This document shows, piece by piece, positions 7,830-15,091 of a stretch of 64,000 nucleotides of DNA. Under the pieces are notes generated by a model. That model worked only from the letters and a program-made list of their open reading frames with translations. It did no database searches and was not told where the DNA came from. The stretch comes from TMED88 sp964515335 (GTDB lineage Bacteria; Myxococcota_A; UBA9160; UBA4427). The stretch lies in NCBI GenBank assembly GCA_964515335.1, contig CAZETS010000002.1, forward strand, positions 59,189-123,188, written 5' to 3'. Position 1 is the stretch's first letter, and each line of letters opens with the position of its first letter. The position numbers were made by a program, and so were the translations under genes.

Positions 7830-9107
7830 ATGCCCGACACTCCGATGGCCGCGGCCGCTCCGATCCACGTCCTGAGCCGGTCCCTGCGCGAAGCCGCGTC
7901 CCGGGCTGCCGAGATCGCGGGCGGCGGGGCCGCCCTGCTCTTCGCCGCACTGCCGGCCGACGGCGAGGACGCCGTACCGCGGCTGCGTTCTGCGGCTGGC
8001 TTCACGTCGCTCGAGGACGCCCGCCGCGCCGCCAGCGATCTACGATCCGCCGTCACGGACTGCATCGAGGGGGCGCGTCGGCAGACCGCCCCCGGCCCCA
8101 CCGGGATGGGGCCGCGGGCCGCCGCCGGCGTCACCCTTCACCCGCTCGAGGTCGCGGGCCGCTGCCACGGCGCCCTCGTCGTGGGCACGCCCGGGCCGAC
8201 CTCTTCGGACGCCGACGAGGGCCTCGTCGCCCTCGCCGTGTCGACCGCCATGCAGATCGACCACGCCCGGCTCGTCCGCGAGACCGCCGCGCTCGAGAAG
8301 CGGTTGATGGACAGCGATGCACCCGCGAGCGAAGCCGGTGACGAACTGCTGAAGCTCTCCGAGAAGCTCTTCGAGCAGGACATCGAGCTGATGCGAAGCA
8401 GCGAGAAGCTCGGCCAGATCGAGAAGATCAAGAGCGACTTCATCGAGAAGATGTCGCGCGAGCTGCGGACGCCGCTCAACGGCATCATCGAAGCGATCGT
8501 CTCTGTGCTCGCCGGCGAGAACGAGAACCTCTCCGACGGCGCCCGGCAGAGCCTGCGCCGGGCCCTCGACGAGGGCACCGTCTACCAACGCACCCTGCAG
8601 AACATCCTCGACCTCTGGCGCATCAAGCAGGGCGAGCTGCCCGTACAGATCCAGGAGCTGAACATCGGCGAAGTGATCGACGAGGCAATCTTCAGCGTCC
8701 AGGACACCCTGGCCGACAAGCCCGTCGAGATCGAGAAGCAGCTCCCCGAGCCCTGCCCGCGGATCAAGAGCGACCTCACGAAGCTCAATCAGGCGCTCTT
8801 CCTGCTGCTCGACAACGCCGCGAAGTTCACCACCCAGGGCCGCATCACGATCTCAGTCGCGGTCGCGGACGGCTGGCTCCGCTGCTCGATCGAAGACACC
8901 GGCATCGGGATCTGCCCCGACGACCAGGAGTACATCTTCGACGAGTTCTTCCAGGTCGACCACCAGGCCTCGGCCCGCTACCGCGGCGCCGGCCTCGGCC
9001 TCTCGCTGGCCCGCGACCTGGTGGGCCTGCTCGAGGGCAGCTGCACGATCCGCAGCGAAGCCGGGCACGGCACCCGGGCCACGATCGAGATCCCGATCCA
9101 CCGCTGA
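7830..9107 (+). CDS. Histidine-kinase-like protein lacking the phosphoacceptor histidine
   Basis: Predicted cytoplasmic protein of 425 residues with no membrane segment. Residues about 15-160 resemble a GAF-like sensor region, followed by a coiled-coil signalling helix, a DHp-like region and a HATPase_c domain. The ATP-binding boxes are intact: N box DNAAKF, G1 DTGIGI, F box YIFDEFFQVD and G2 GAGLGL. The H box, normally MSHELRTPLN, reads MSRELRTPLN, with Arg210 (codon CGC, 8457-8459) where the phosphorylated His should be. It therefore should bind ATP but cannot autophosphorylate in the usual way. It starts three bases after pilT, with AGAGG of the stop region as ribosome binding site. Confidence 0.85.
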   Translation: MPDTPMAAAAPIHVLSRSLREAASRAAEIAGGGAALLFAALPADGEDAVPRLRSAAGFTSLEDARRAASDLRSAVTDCIEGARRQTAPGPTGMGPRAAAGVTLHPLEVAGRCHGALVVGTPGPTSSDADEGLVALAVSTAMQIDHARLVRETAALEKRLMDSDAPASEAGDELLKLSEKLFEQDIELMRSSEKLGQIEKIKSDFIEKMSRELRTPLNGIIEAIVSVLAGENENLSDGARQSLRRALDEGTVYQRTLQNILDLWRIKQGELPVQIQELNIGEVIDEAIFSVQDTLADKPVEIEKQLPEPCPRIKSDLTKLNQALFLLLDNAAKFTTQGRITISVAVADGWLRCSIEDTGIGICPDDQEYIFDEFFQVDHQASARYRGAGLGLSLARDLVGLLEGSCTIRSEAGHGTRATIEIPIHR

Positions 9108-9152
9108 ACGCCCGGGTCCTACCGGCGTCGAGCGGCCTGCCCTACGGCGCTG

Positions 9153-9491
9153 CTACGCGTCGCTGCTGGGCTCTTTCGCGCCCGTCGCCGGTTCGCCGGC
9201 CTCGCCAGCTTCGGTGGAATCCGCCTCGACCGGCGGCGCCTCGACGACGGCCTCGTCGGCGAGAGCCTCCACGACCTCCTCGGATTCGAGCACGGCGCCC
9301 GCGTTCTCGTCCGCATCGACCTTGCCCGCCGCGATCTCTCGCAGAGCCACCACCACCTCCTTGTTCTCGTCGTTCTGGACGAGAGCGGTAGCGCCCTTCT
9401 TGAGCTGCTTCGCGCGAATCGCGGTCATCTGGACGAGCTGGAAGCGGTTGGGCACCTCCTCGATGCAGTCCTCGATCGTAATGCGGGCCAT
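9153..9491 (-). CDS. rpoZ: DNA-directed RNA polymerase omega subunit
   Basis: Small RNA polymerase subunit that helps assemble and stabilise the beta' subunit. The frame from ATG 9491 gives 112 residues. The first 60 match omega: MARITIEDC, NRFQLVQMTAIRAKQL and the ENKEVVVALREIAAGKV helix. The remaining ~50 residues are an acidic, Ala/Glu/Pro-rich tail that is longer than usual and probably disordered. GAGGA lies about 10 bases upstream of the ATG. An upstream in-frame extension to 9662 is not coding-like and would cross the terminator of the H1-like gene. Confidence 0.93.
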   Translation of the reverse strand: MARITIEDCIEEVPNRFQLVQMTAIRAKQLKKGATALVQNDENKEVVVALREIAAGKVDADENAGAVLESEEVVEALADEAVVEAPPVEADSTEAGEAGEPATGAKEPSSDA

Positions 9492-9640
9492 GGGCGGATC
9501 CTCTCGCAGTCGATGACGCCGACCTGGTGGGCTCGACCCGACTGGTCCAGCACCCCCGGGGGCTGGCGCAGTGTCGGTCCGGCGTCGGGCACTCCCCTGT
9601 CCGGAGTGCCGGGGCGCCGCACGATAATTCAGCGCCCGAA

Positions 9641-9676
9641 AGAAGGAAACCCCGGCCGACATATGCCGGCCGGGGT
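9641..9676 (-). terminator. Rho-independent terminator of the H1-like gene
   Basis: Arms CCCCGGCCG (9650-9658) and CGGCCGGGG (9667-9675) form a nine-base-pair GC stem around an eight-base loop, extended by A-T pairing at 9649/9676. Read on the minus strand the stem is followed by TTTCCTTCTTT. It lies about 45 bases past the stop of the lysine-rich protein and before rpoZ. Confidence 0.8.
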
Positions 9677-9722
9677 CCTATCGGCCTTCCAACCTCGGAA
9701 GGCTCCCATCGGCGAAATGGAA

Positions 9723-10025
9723 CTACTTGCGCCGGCGGGTGGCCTTCTTGCGGCGTGCAGCCTTCTTCTTCCGGGTCGCCTTCTTGCGGGCGGCCTTCTT
9801 GCGACGGGTCGCCTTCTTCTTTCGGGTCGCCTTCTTCTTTCGGGTCGCCTTCTTACGGGCGGCCTTCTTGCGGCGGGTCGCCTTCTTCTTGCTGGCCTTC
9901 TTCTTGCCAGCCTTCTTGCGGCGCGTGGCCTTCTTCTTGCCAGCCTTCTTGCGCGCGGCCTTCTTGCGGCGCGTGGCCTTGCGCTTTGCCGCCTTCTTGC
10001 GTGTTGCCTTCTTACGAGCTGCCAT
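9723..10025 (-). CDS. Histone H1-like, lysine/arginine-rich repeat protein
   Basis: A 100-residue, extremely basic protein made almost wholly of KKAT/RKKA units, starting MAARKKATRKKAAKRK. This composition is that of the H1-like (AlgP/KAP-type) tails that bind and compact DNA non-specifically. It has no globular domain and no acidic residues. The ATG at 10025 has a G-rich ribosome binding site (AGGGGGG about 12 bases upstream). The gene is followed by a strong terminator and preceded by a long upstream region with a candidate promoter. A role in nucleoid structure or gene regulation is inferred from composition. Confidence 0.8.
   Translation of the reverse strand: MAARKKATRKKAAKRKATRRKKAARKKAGKKKATRRKKAGKKKASKKKATRRKKAARKKATRKKKATRKKKATRRKKAARKKATRKKKAARRKKATRRRK
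9726..10020. repeat. Internal short tandem repeats encoding the KKAT units
   Basis: The coding region is built of near-identical 12-18 base units. The clearest is an 18-base unit, TTCGGGTCGCCTTCTTCT, repeated back to back between about 9810 and 9855, with variants across the whole gene. Such repeats gain and lose copies easily, so length variation between strains is expected. Confidence 0.7.
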
Positions 10026-10646
10026 TTGTGGGTCACCCCCCTTGGTTGAACAACGCTCGAGCGACACGATCACGCTCACATTCGCTCAGGTTCACGATGA
10101 GTTGCGTAACCGTGTACCGGGGCACCTATCGGTGCCTGCGCTCCGCGACTTGAAGGCGATCACACCCTTCGTCGACCACCTTCTCATCACAAACCACACC
10201 CCTACAGCGTTTGTTGCGGGTGACCCTAACACCGAAATTTCGGCGGCGTCAAGGAATTCAGCAAAAAAAACAATACGATGGGTGACAAAATTGCGATCTG
10301 CGAGACGAATCGGCGGTGAATTACGGGTCCGGACACGCTGCAAGGAGCGAAGAAGGCCGCACGAGCGACCTGTGCGAGACCACGCGGCGATCAACCTCTC
10401 GGCCGAACCGGCACCGTGCGATCCCGGCGTCAGCGCACCTCGACCGCTCGCGTGGGCCGCTCTCAGGGGCCGTGGATCAACACGGGACCACGCCGGACAC
10501 ACGCCGGCACACGCCGCCGGTGCGCCCGTCCAGCCCTTCCAAAGAGGCGAAATCAGCGCGACGGGGACCGAACGCTGGTCGCGCTGGCCGCTCGCAGTCG
10601 CGCACCTGGCCGCGTAGCCGGGCGCGTGGAGGTAGGAGCCGGGGCC
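10026..10646. other. Intergenic region, 621 bases, with a local AT-rich patch
   Basis: No convincing gene is seen. The part around 10225-10330 is clearly richer in A and T than the surroundings and contains the candidate promoter of the H1-like gene. Frames crossing the region have no family resemblance and no ribosome binding site. The rest holds nothing I can identify. Confidence 0.5.
10224..10252 (-). promoter_or_regulatory. Candidate promoter with a palindromic operator in its spacer
   Basis: On the minus strand a TTGACG (10252-10247) is followed 17-18 bases later by TTAGGG/TAGGGT. The 12-base palindrome CCGAAATTTCGG (10232-10243) lies entirely within the spacer, a typical place for a repressor site. 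It would drive the H1-like gene through a leader of roughly 190 bases. The -10 match is weak. Confidence 0.35.
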
Positions 10647-10733
10647 CTACTTCTTGTGACGCTGGCGCTTCAGAAGCTTGCGCTGCTTGTGCTTGCGCAT
10701 CTTCTTGCGGCGCTTCTTGATGACGCTGCCCAC
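10647..10733 (-). CDS. 28-residue ribosomal mini-protein, bS22/AURKAIP1-COX24 family
   Basis: A very small, very basic protein read from GTG 10733 to TAG 10647. It starts MGSVIKKRRKKM, continues with RKHKQRKLLKR and ends RHKK. The pattern MGSVIKKRRKxM...HRKLLxxxR is that of the COX24/AURKAIP1 domain, known as bS22 in mycobacterial 30S subunits and mS38 in mitochondria. AGGGG lies about 11 bases upstream of the GTG. It stands alone between the H1-like gene and a TPR gene. It is shorter than most relatives (about 30-36 residues) but keeps the full core. Confidence 0.75.
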   Translation of the reverse strand: MGSVIKKRRKKMRKHKQRKLLKRQRHKK

Positions 10734-10963
10734 GTGATCGACCCCTGAGGCTGCGATTCGCGATGTGGCTCGCGATCGGAGCCGTGCAGGCCCCGAATCG
10801 GACCTGCACTCGATGGGCGGCGAGTGCGCGCCCGATTCGGTGCTACCCGGGGCAGACAGCCCGCGAGCGGGCAGTAGGAATAGTGACTCGCCACGTCGGC
10901 GTCAAGGCGCCCGGCTGCATCGCGCCAGCCGGATCCCCCGCCGAAAGCGCTACTCCCGCGGGG

Positions 10964-11461
10964 TCAGCTCACCCAGGGAAGCGGGCGGAACGTGACGACG
11001 CTGTGCCGTACCGCTCCCAGCCACCGGTTGACGGGATGGCGTCGCGGCAGGAATCCGAGAACCGGCGTTGCGCGATCACCCACCTCGCGCAGGCTACGAA
11101 GGATCCCTTCGTGTGAGGGATCGATCATCAGGCCACGTCTCAGGAAGCGCACACCCTCCGACTTGAAGCCGAAGCCGAAGTGCAGCCGCGCCAGGTTGAA
11201 GTACAGGTCGGGGTTGAAGAACTCCTGCTTGACGGCCGACTGACACAGTTCGACCGCCTCCTCGAAGCGCCGATCGACGAGCCCCAGGCAGAGGCCGTAG
11301 TAGGAGCGCACCCGCGAGTCGTTGCCCTCAGCCGCGTACGCGATCTGCAGAACCGGCAGCGCAGCCTCCGGATCACCGCCTTCGAAGAGCGCCCGACCGC
11401 GCTCGAACGTCTCGCGCGCCGAACCCTCGTCGCTCGCTCCATCGCCCCATGTCGCACTCAT
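10964..11461 (-). CDS. TPR-repeat protein of unknown function
   Basis: A 165-residue protein of paired helices. Three TPR-like units can be seen: ETFERGRALFEGGDPEAALP, then the segment around YYGLCLGLVDRRFEEAVELC, then PDLYFNLARLHFGFGFKSEG. A basic C-terminus (FLPRRHPVNRWLG) follows. There is no signal peptide or membrane helix, so it should be cytoplasmic and act as an interaction scaffold. ATG 11461 is the first sensible start. The neighbours (mini ribosomal protein and khpA) do not reveal a pathway. Confidence 0.65.
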   Translation of the reverse strand: MSATWGDGASDEGSARETFERGRALFEGGDPEAALPVLQIAYAAEGNDSRVRSYYGLCLGLVDRRFEEAVELCQSAVKQEFFNPDLYFNLARLHFGFGFKSEGVRFLRRGLMIDPSHEGILRSLREVGDRATPVLGFLPRRHPVNRWLGAVRHSVVTFRPLPWVS

Positions 11462-11890
11462 CCAGCCTTCCCCTGCTCGTCTACCGCGTCGCCGCTCGCG
11501 ACGGCCGCCGCCGTCCGGTCGCCTGGCCCATCAGGCGTCGACTCGCCCGAGGCGATCGTCCGCCGTGCCGATTCCACTGCCATCGGTCGAACATCCGAGC
11601 AACTCGACCCGAATACCGGGTTCGCAAGCTCCGTGCCCACCCACGGACGTGCAACTCCGACCGAAAAGCCCTGCCAAGACGGGGCCGGGTCGGACCCGCA
11701 GCGGGTGTCCCGGCCCGCCGGGTCACGAAATCGAAAACGGGACTTTCGACTTCGTGATTCGAATCCGGGCCGGCGCCGCGTCGGCAAACGGGGCGCCAAG
11801 GGCTAGCTCAGCCCCGGTTCGGGGCCCGGGTGTCGCGCTCGCACCGCTGTCGGCGCCGACTCGCCGGAGCGAGCCGCCCAGGGTGCTGGA
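11462..11890. other. Intergenic region, 429 bases, between khpA and the TPR gene
   Basis: No gene is supported. It contains a strong imperfect inverted repeat at 11723-11757 and a T-loop-like string TTCGAATCC at about 11758-11766 that is not part of a complete tRNA. Nothing else was recognised. Confidence 0.5.
11723..11757. repeat. Inverted repeat, 14-base arms with one mismatch
   Basis: TCACGAAATCGAAA (11723-11736) and TTTCGACTTCGTGA (11744-11757) pair over 13 of 14 positions around a seven-base loop. No T-run follows on either strand, so a classical terminator is not supported. It could be a transcript-stabilising hairpin or a binding site downstream of khpA. Confidence 0.45.
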
Positions 11891-12127
11891 TCAGTACTCG
11901 ATGATCTCGAGGATGTAGCGCTTCTTCTCCTTGCCGCTGGCCGCTGCCATCAGCGTTCTGATCGCCGATGCGTGCGCCCCCCCCTTGCCGATCACCTTGC
12001 CGAGGTCTTCCTTCGCAACCCTGAGCTCGAGCACGTGCGCGTGCTCGCCGACCACTTCCTTGATCTGCACTTCGCCGGGTTGGTCGACCAGAGCCTTCAC
12101 GATGTCTTCGATGAGCTGCTTCATCAT
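11891..12127 (-). CDS. khpA: KH-domain RNA-binding protein KhpA
   Basis: A 78-residue single KH-domain protein of the KhpA/YlqC family, which binds RNA (often together with KhpB) and affects cell division and translation. The GxxG loop is present as VIGKGGAHASAIRTLM, where most relatives have VIGKQGRTAKAIR. The N-terminal helix LIEDIVKALVDQP is typical. Two consecutive ATG codons (12127 and 12124) open the frame. In many bacteria it sits in the rpsP-rimM-trmD operon; here it stands alone, without ribosomal neighbours. Confidence 0.9.
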   Translation of the reverse strand: MMKQLIEDIVKALVDQPGEVQIKEVVGEHAHVLELRVAKEDLGKVIGKGGAHASAIRTLMAAASGKEKKRYILEIIEY

Positions 12128-12480
12128 GACCCAGAATCCCCACTCCAACTTCCACGTGCCGCCATGAGTCGACGATGGACTCGACTTGCCGCGCCCATCC
12201 GGGCCTCCGGCACCGCCTCTCAGTTTACGCCTTTCCCTAGAGATGGCGGTGTTTCGCAGAAGAATACTTCGACTAACGAACACGATGGGGGCAGTACCCC
12301 GCGGGCCTGCCCCGAACTACGGGGGGCGGCAGTGCCCGGAATGGGGTAGCGCCCCATCGGTACACATACGGGGCGCGTGTCTACAGAAGACGAACCGCAC
12401 GACGCGCGCCGGCGTGCAGGACCTGGCACAATGGCTGTGCTTCGGCGCGCCCGACACTCATGTACGTCGAGCGCTTCGAC
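12128..12480. other. Intergenic region, 353 bases, upstream of khpA
   Basis: No gene is supported. The main structure is the nested GC-rich inverted repeat at 12284-12358. The segment 12220-12285 is comparatively AT-rich and may hold the khpA promoter, but no clear -35/-10 pair was found. Confidence 0.45.
12284..12358. repeat. Nested GC-rich inverted repeat, candidate structured RNA or terminator
   Basis: The outer arms GATGGGGGCAGTACCCC (12284-12300) and GGGGTAGCGCCCCATC (12343-12358) pair over about 13 positions with one bulge region. Inside, CGGGC (12302-12306) faces GCCCG (12334-12338), and further C-runs face G-runs. The element folds on either strand and ends about 120 bases downstream of the HprK-like gene. 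There is no T-run at either end. Confidence 0.45.
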
Positions 12481-13398
12481 TCAGGCGGGGTGCGGCCGCG
12501 CAAAGCCGAGCGACGCCTCGCGCTGGCCCCAGTCGAAAGGCACGACACGCTGCTCGACGGGCACACCGAGCCGCAGCACCGGGACCGCGCCGCCGATCGA
12601 CTCCGCGGCGTCGAGCAGCTGCTCTGCCATCTCTGGCGCGTGGACCGGCGCGCAGGCATGCTCGACGAGGGCGTGGATCGCTTCGCTCGCGCTCAACGGA
12701 TCGACCTCGACGCGCTCCGTGCGCGACAGCAGATGAACGGCGTCGAGCCTCCCCGACACCGCCGCTTCCGGATGCCCGAAGCTGCCGGGCAGTCCGTAAA
12801 CACGGGCGACGCCGTCGTGCATGCGCACCACGAAGCGCGTCCCCGGTGTCTGTACGACGCCGTCGGCGTCCTTTCGCAGCCAGGCACGCAGGCTGGGCCG
12901 GCTCGCATCGATGCGCTGGTCTTCCGGTGACAGGATGGCGAGCGCGCGACCCCGATCGACGATCGCCGTACCCGAGAGTACGAGCCCCCCGGCCCCGATC
13001 GTGCGATGGATGAGCAGAAGGTCGAGCAGCGGCCCGTCGAGTGGATGGCGACAGCTTTCCACGGCGCCGGGCGAGATGGTGACGACGCCTTCCGAGAACG
13101 ACCGGTCGAAGCATGCCACGCGCTCGAAGCGGTGGTCGATCCGGTGGATCGCCATCCACCACTCGTCGCCCACCAAGCCCACGTCGAAGGTGCCGCCCTC
13201 GAACGAGTAGGTGATCGGGTCCCAGTCGGGCGGAGCCACGCGGCCGATCGTTACGCCGACATGAACGTCGGGATCGAGCGGCGCACAGGCGTGCCGGGCG
13301 AGCCCGGACTCGGGCCAGTCCCAGTCGAAACCGGGCGGCGCCTCCACGGCCAACCGCGTTCCTGCCAGCTCGATCCCTCGAAGCCTCGTCCGTGCCAT
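12481..13398 (-). CDS. HprK-like protein with a lost P-loop
   Basis: A 305-residue predicted cytoplasmic protein. The helix HPLDGPLLDLLLIHRTIGAG followed by VLSGTAIVDRG (residues about 118-150) and the C-terminal segment (LDAVHLLSRTE, DPLSASEAIHALVEHA, VPVLRLGVP) follow the layout of HPr-kinase-like P-loop proteins found with peptide-modification and exopolysaccharide clusters. Where those have GxSGxGKST, this one reads LSPEDQRIDAS (residues about 156-166), without Gly-Lys-Ser. ATP binding by the usual loop is therefore unlikely. No partner genes are adjacent. The family call rests on overall pattern and is moderate. Confidence 0.55.
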   Translation of the reverse strand: MARTRLRGIELAGTRLAVEAPPGFDWDWPESGLARHACAPLDPDVHVGVTIGRVAPPDWDPITYSFEGGTFDVGLVGDEWWMAIHRIDHRFERVACFDRSFSEGVVTISPGAVESCRHPLDGPLLDLLLIHRTIGAGGLVLSGTAIVDRGRALAILSPEDQRIDASRPSLRAWLRKDADGVVQTPGTRFVVRMHDGVARVYGLPGSFGHPEAAVSGRLDAVHLLSRTERVEVDPLSASEAIHALVEHACAPVHAPEMAEQLLDAAESIGGAVPVLRLGVPVEQRVVPFDWGQREASLGFARPHPA

Positions 13399-13720
13399 AC
13401 CCCTCCCCCTTCCTCTCGCCTCGCCGTTCTCTCCGCACTCCTTTCATCGGCACGGGGCGGCAGTTCTTTACAGTCACGACCGAAAAATCCGCGGGCGCTT
13501 CGCCGAGGGGCTTGGCCCCCGGAAGCGGGCGCTAGCGCCATCCGACCGCCGGGAGTAGAGAATCCCCCCGATCTGGGTTACCGAATGGTCGCCCGTGAAG
13601 GCCGGCCGCTGGACCCGATCCGGGCACCCGGCGCCCCCCTCACCCCCGTACTCGCAGAGCCCTCGGGTCGGCGCTCGTCGCGCCTCCTGTCCGGGCACAT
13701 TGCGCACGAAGAGTGGCTGT
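13399..13720. other. Divergent intergenic region, 322 bases, upstream of mgtE
   Basis: It lies between the HprK-like gene (minus) and mgtE (plus). I looked for a magnesium-responsive M-box leader ahead of mgtE and found no recognisable conserved elements. No gene or clear promoter is supported. Confidence 0.45.
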
Positions 13721-15079
13721 ATGGCGACGCCGGTCGTAACCAGCCGAATCATCCGACGCCTGCTTGCCAGCGGTGTCCACGGCCGCGCCGAGCGGCTGCT
13801 GGCCCGGGTCCATCCGGCGGACCTCGGCCCCCTGCTCGCCGACCTGACGCCCGACGAGATCCGCACCGTCATCGACCTGCTCTTCAACCAGCACCGCGCC
13901 GCCACCCTGCTGCGCGAGCTGCCCCACGAGCTGCTGCCGCAGATCTTCGACGCGATCACCGACCAGCGCCTGGCCGAGGTGCTCGCGCGTCTCGAGATCG
14001 ACGACCTCTCGCAGCTCGTCGAGTACGTGCCCGAGGATCGGCGCGAGACCGTGCAGGATCTGCTGCCGCGCCACCGGCGCGACGAGCTGCGGCACGCCGG
14101 CCTGTATCCGCCGGACAGCGCCGGCCGCGTGATGACGACGAGGTTCCTGGCGCTCGACGAGAAGATGTCGGCCCAGGAGGCGATCGACTCGATCCGTGCC
14201 ACCGGCGGCGGTGGCCGCGAGGACGCGATCCTCTACCTCTACGTGGTGGACGACGAGCGCCACCTGCTCGGGGTCGTGCCGATCCGACGCCTCGTTGCCG
14301 CGCCGCCCGACACCCCCGTCGCGGAGTTGATCGCCGGCGAGTCCATCAGCGTGCCACCCGAGGCCGATCAGGAAGAGGTCGCGCAGCTCGTCGCGCGCTA
14401 CGACCTGCTAGCAGTGCCGGTCACCGACGCCGACGGCCGGCTGCTCGGCATCATCACCGTGGACGACGTGATCGACGTGATCACCGAGGAGGCCACCGAG
14501 GACATCTACCACCTCGCGGGCCTCTCCGAGGAGGACCGGGTCTTCACGTCGGCGCGCGTGTCGATCCGCAAGCGTCTGCCGTGGATGCTCCTCAACCTGG
14601 GCACCGCGTTCACCGCGGCGGCGGTCGTTGGACTGTTCGAGCGCACCCTCGACCAGCTGGTGAGCCTGGCGGTCTTCCTGCCGGTGGTCGCCGGCGTCGG
14701 CGGCAACGGCGGCGTCCAGACGCTGACGGTCATCACGCGCGCGATCGCGCTCGGCGAGATCGAGTTCTCGAGCGGCCTGCGCGCGGTCGGCAAGGAGATG
14801 GCGGTCGGCATGGTGATCGGGATCGCGGCCGGCCTGCTGGCGGGCGGCATGGCGACGCTCTGGCAGGGCAACCCGTACATGGGCGTGGTGCTGCTGTTCG
14901 CCATGATGATCACGCTCACCGTCGCCAGCGTGCTGGGGGCCGCGGTGCCCCTGCTCCTGAAGGCGATGGGGCAGGATCCGGCCGTCGGAGCCGGCGTGTT
15001 CGTGCTGTTCTTCACCGACGCACTCGGCTTCGCCTCGTTCCTCGGCATCGCGACACTGCTCCTCGACCGGCTCGTCTAG
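13721..15079 (+). CDS. mgtE: Magnesium transporter MgtE
   Basis: Mg2+ channel/transporter of the inner membrane, 452 residues. Order of domains: N-terminal superhelical domain (about 1-130, with HPADLGPLLADL and LLRELPHELL), two CBS domains (about 130-255, including LLGVVPIRRL and LLGIITVDDVIDVI), a plug helix, and five transmembrane helices (about 280-452) with the conserved PVVAGVGGNGGVQTLTV motif of the pore. The CBS/N domains close the pore when cytoplasmic Mg2+ is high. ATG 13721 is the best start; longer in-frame extensions are not protein-like. It converges on the double-protease gene with a 12-base gap. Confidence 0.95.
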   Translation: MATPVVTSRIIRRLLASGVHGRAERLLARVHPADLGPLLADLTPDEIRTVIDLLFNQHRAATLLRELPHELLPQIFDAITDQRLAEVLARLEIDDLSQLVEYVPEDRRETVQDLLPRHRRDELRHAGLYPPDSAGRVMTTRFLALDEKMSAQEAIDSIRATGGGGREDAILYLYVVDDERHLLGVVPIRRLVAAPPDTPVAELIAGESISVPPEADQEEVAQLVARYDLLAVPVTDADGRLLGIITVDDVIDVITEEATEDIYHLAGLSEEDRVFTSARVSIRKRLPWMLLNLGTAFTAAAVVGLFERTLDQLVSLAVFLPVVAGVGGNGGVQTLTVITRAIALGEIEFSSGLRAVGKEMAVGMVIGIAAGLLAGGMATLWQGNPYMGVVLLFAMMITLTVASVLGAAVPLLLKAMGQDPAVGAGVFVLFFTDALGFASFLGIATLLLDRLV

Positions 15080-15091
15080 GAGCCTGTGCCG

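Noticed and set aside
10092..10502. Minus-strand frame of 136 codons upstream of the H1-like gene
   Set aside because: No ribosome binding site or recognisable pattern; it overlaps the candidate promoter and an AT-rich patch, and ends just upstream of the H1-like gene.
11740..11810. tRNA-like fragments: TTCGAATCC and GGGCTAGCTCAG
   Set aside because: The T-loop string lacks a complementary T stem, and the D-arm-like string has no anticodon arm or acceptor stem at proper spacing on either strand.
13399..13720. M-box (magnesium) riboswitch before mgtE
   Set aside because: None of the conserved M-box sequence blocks could be found in the 322 bases upstream.
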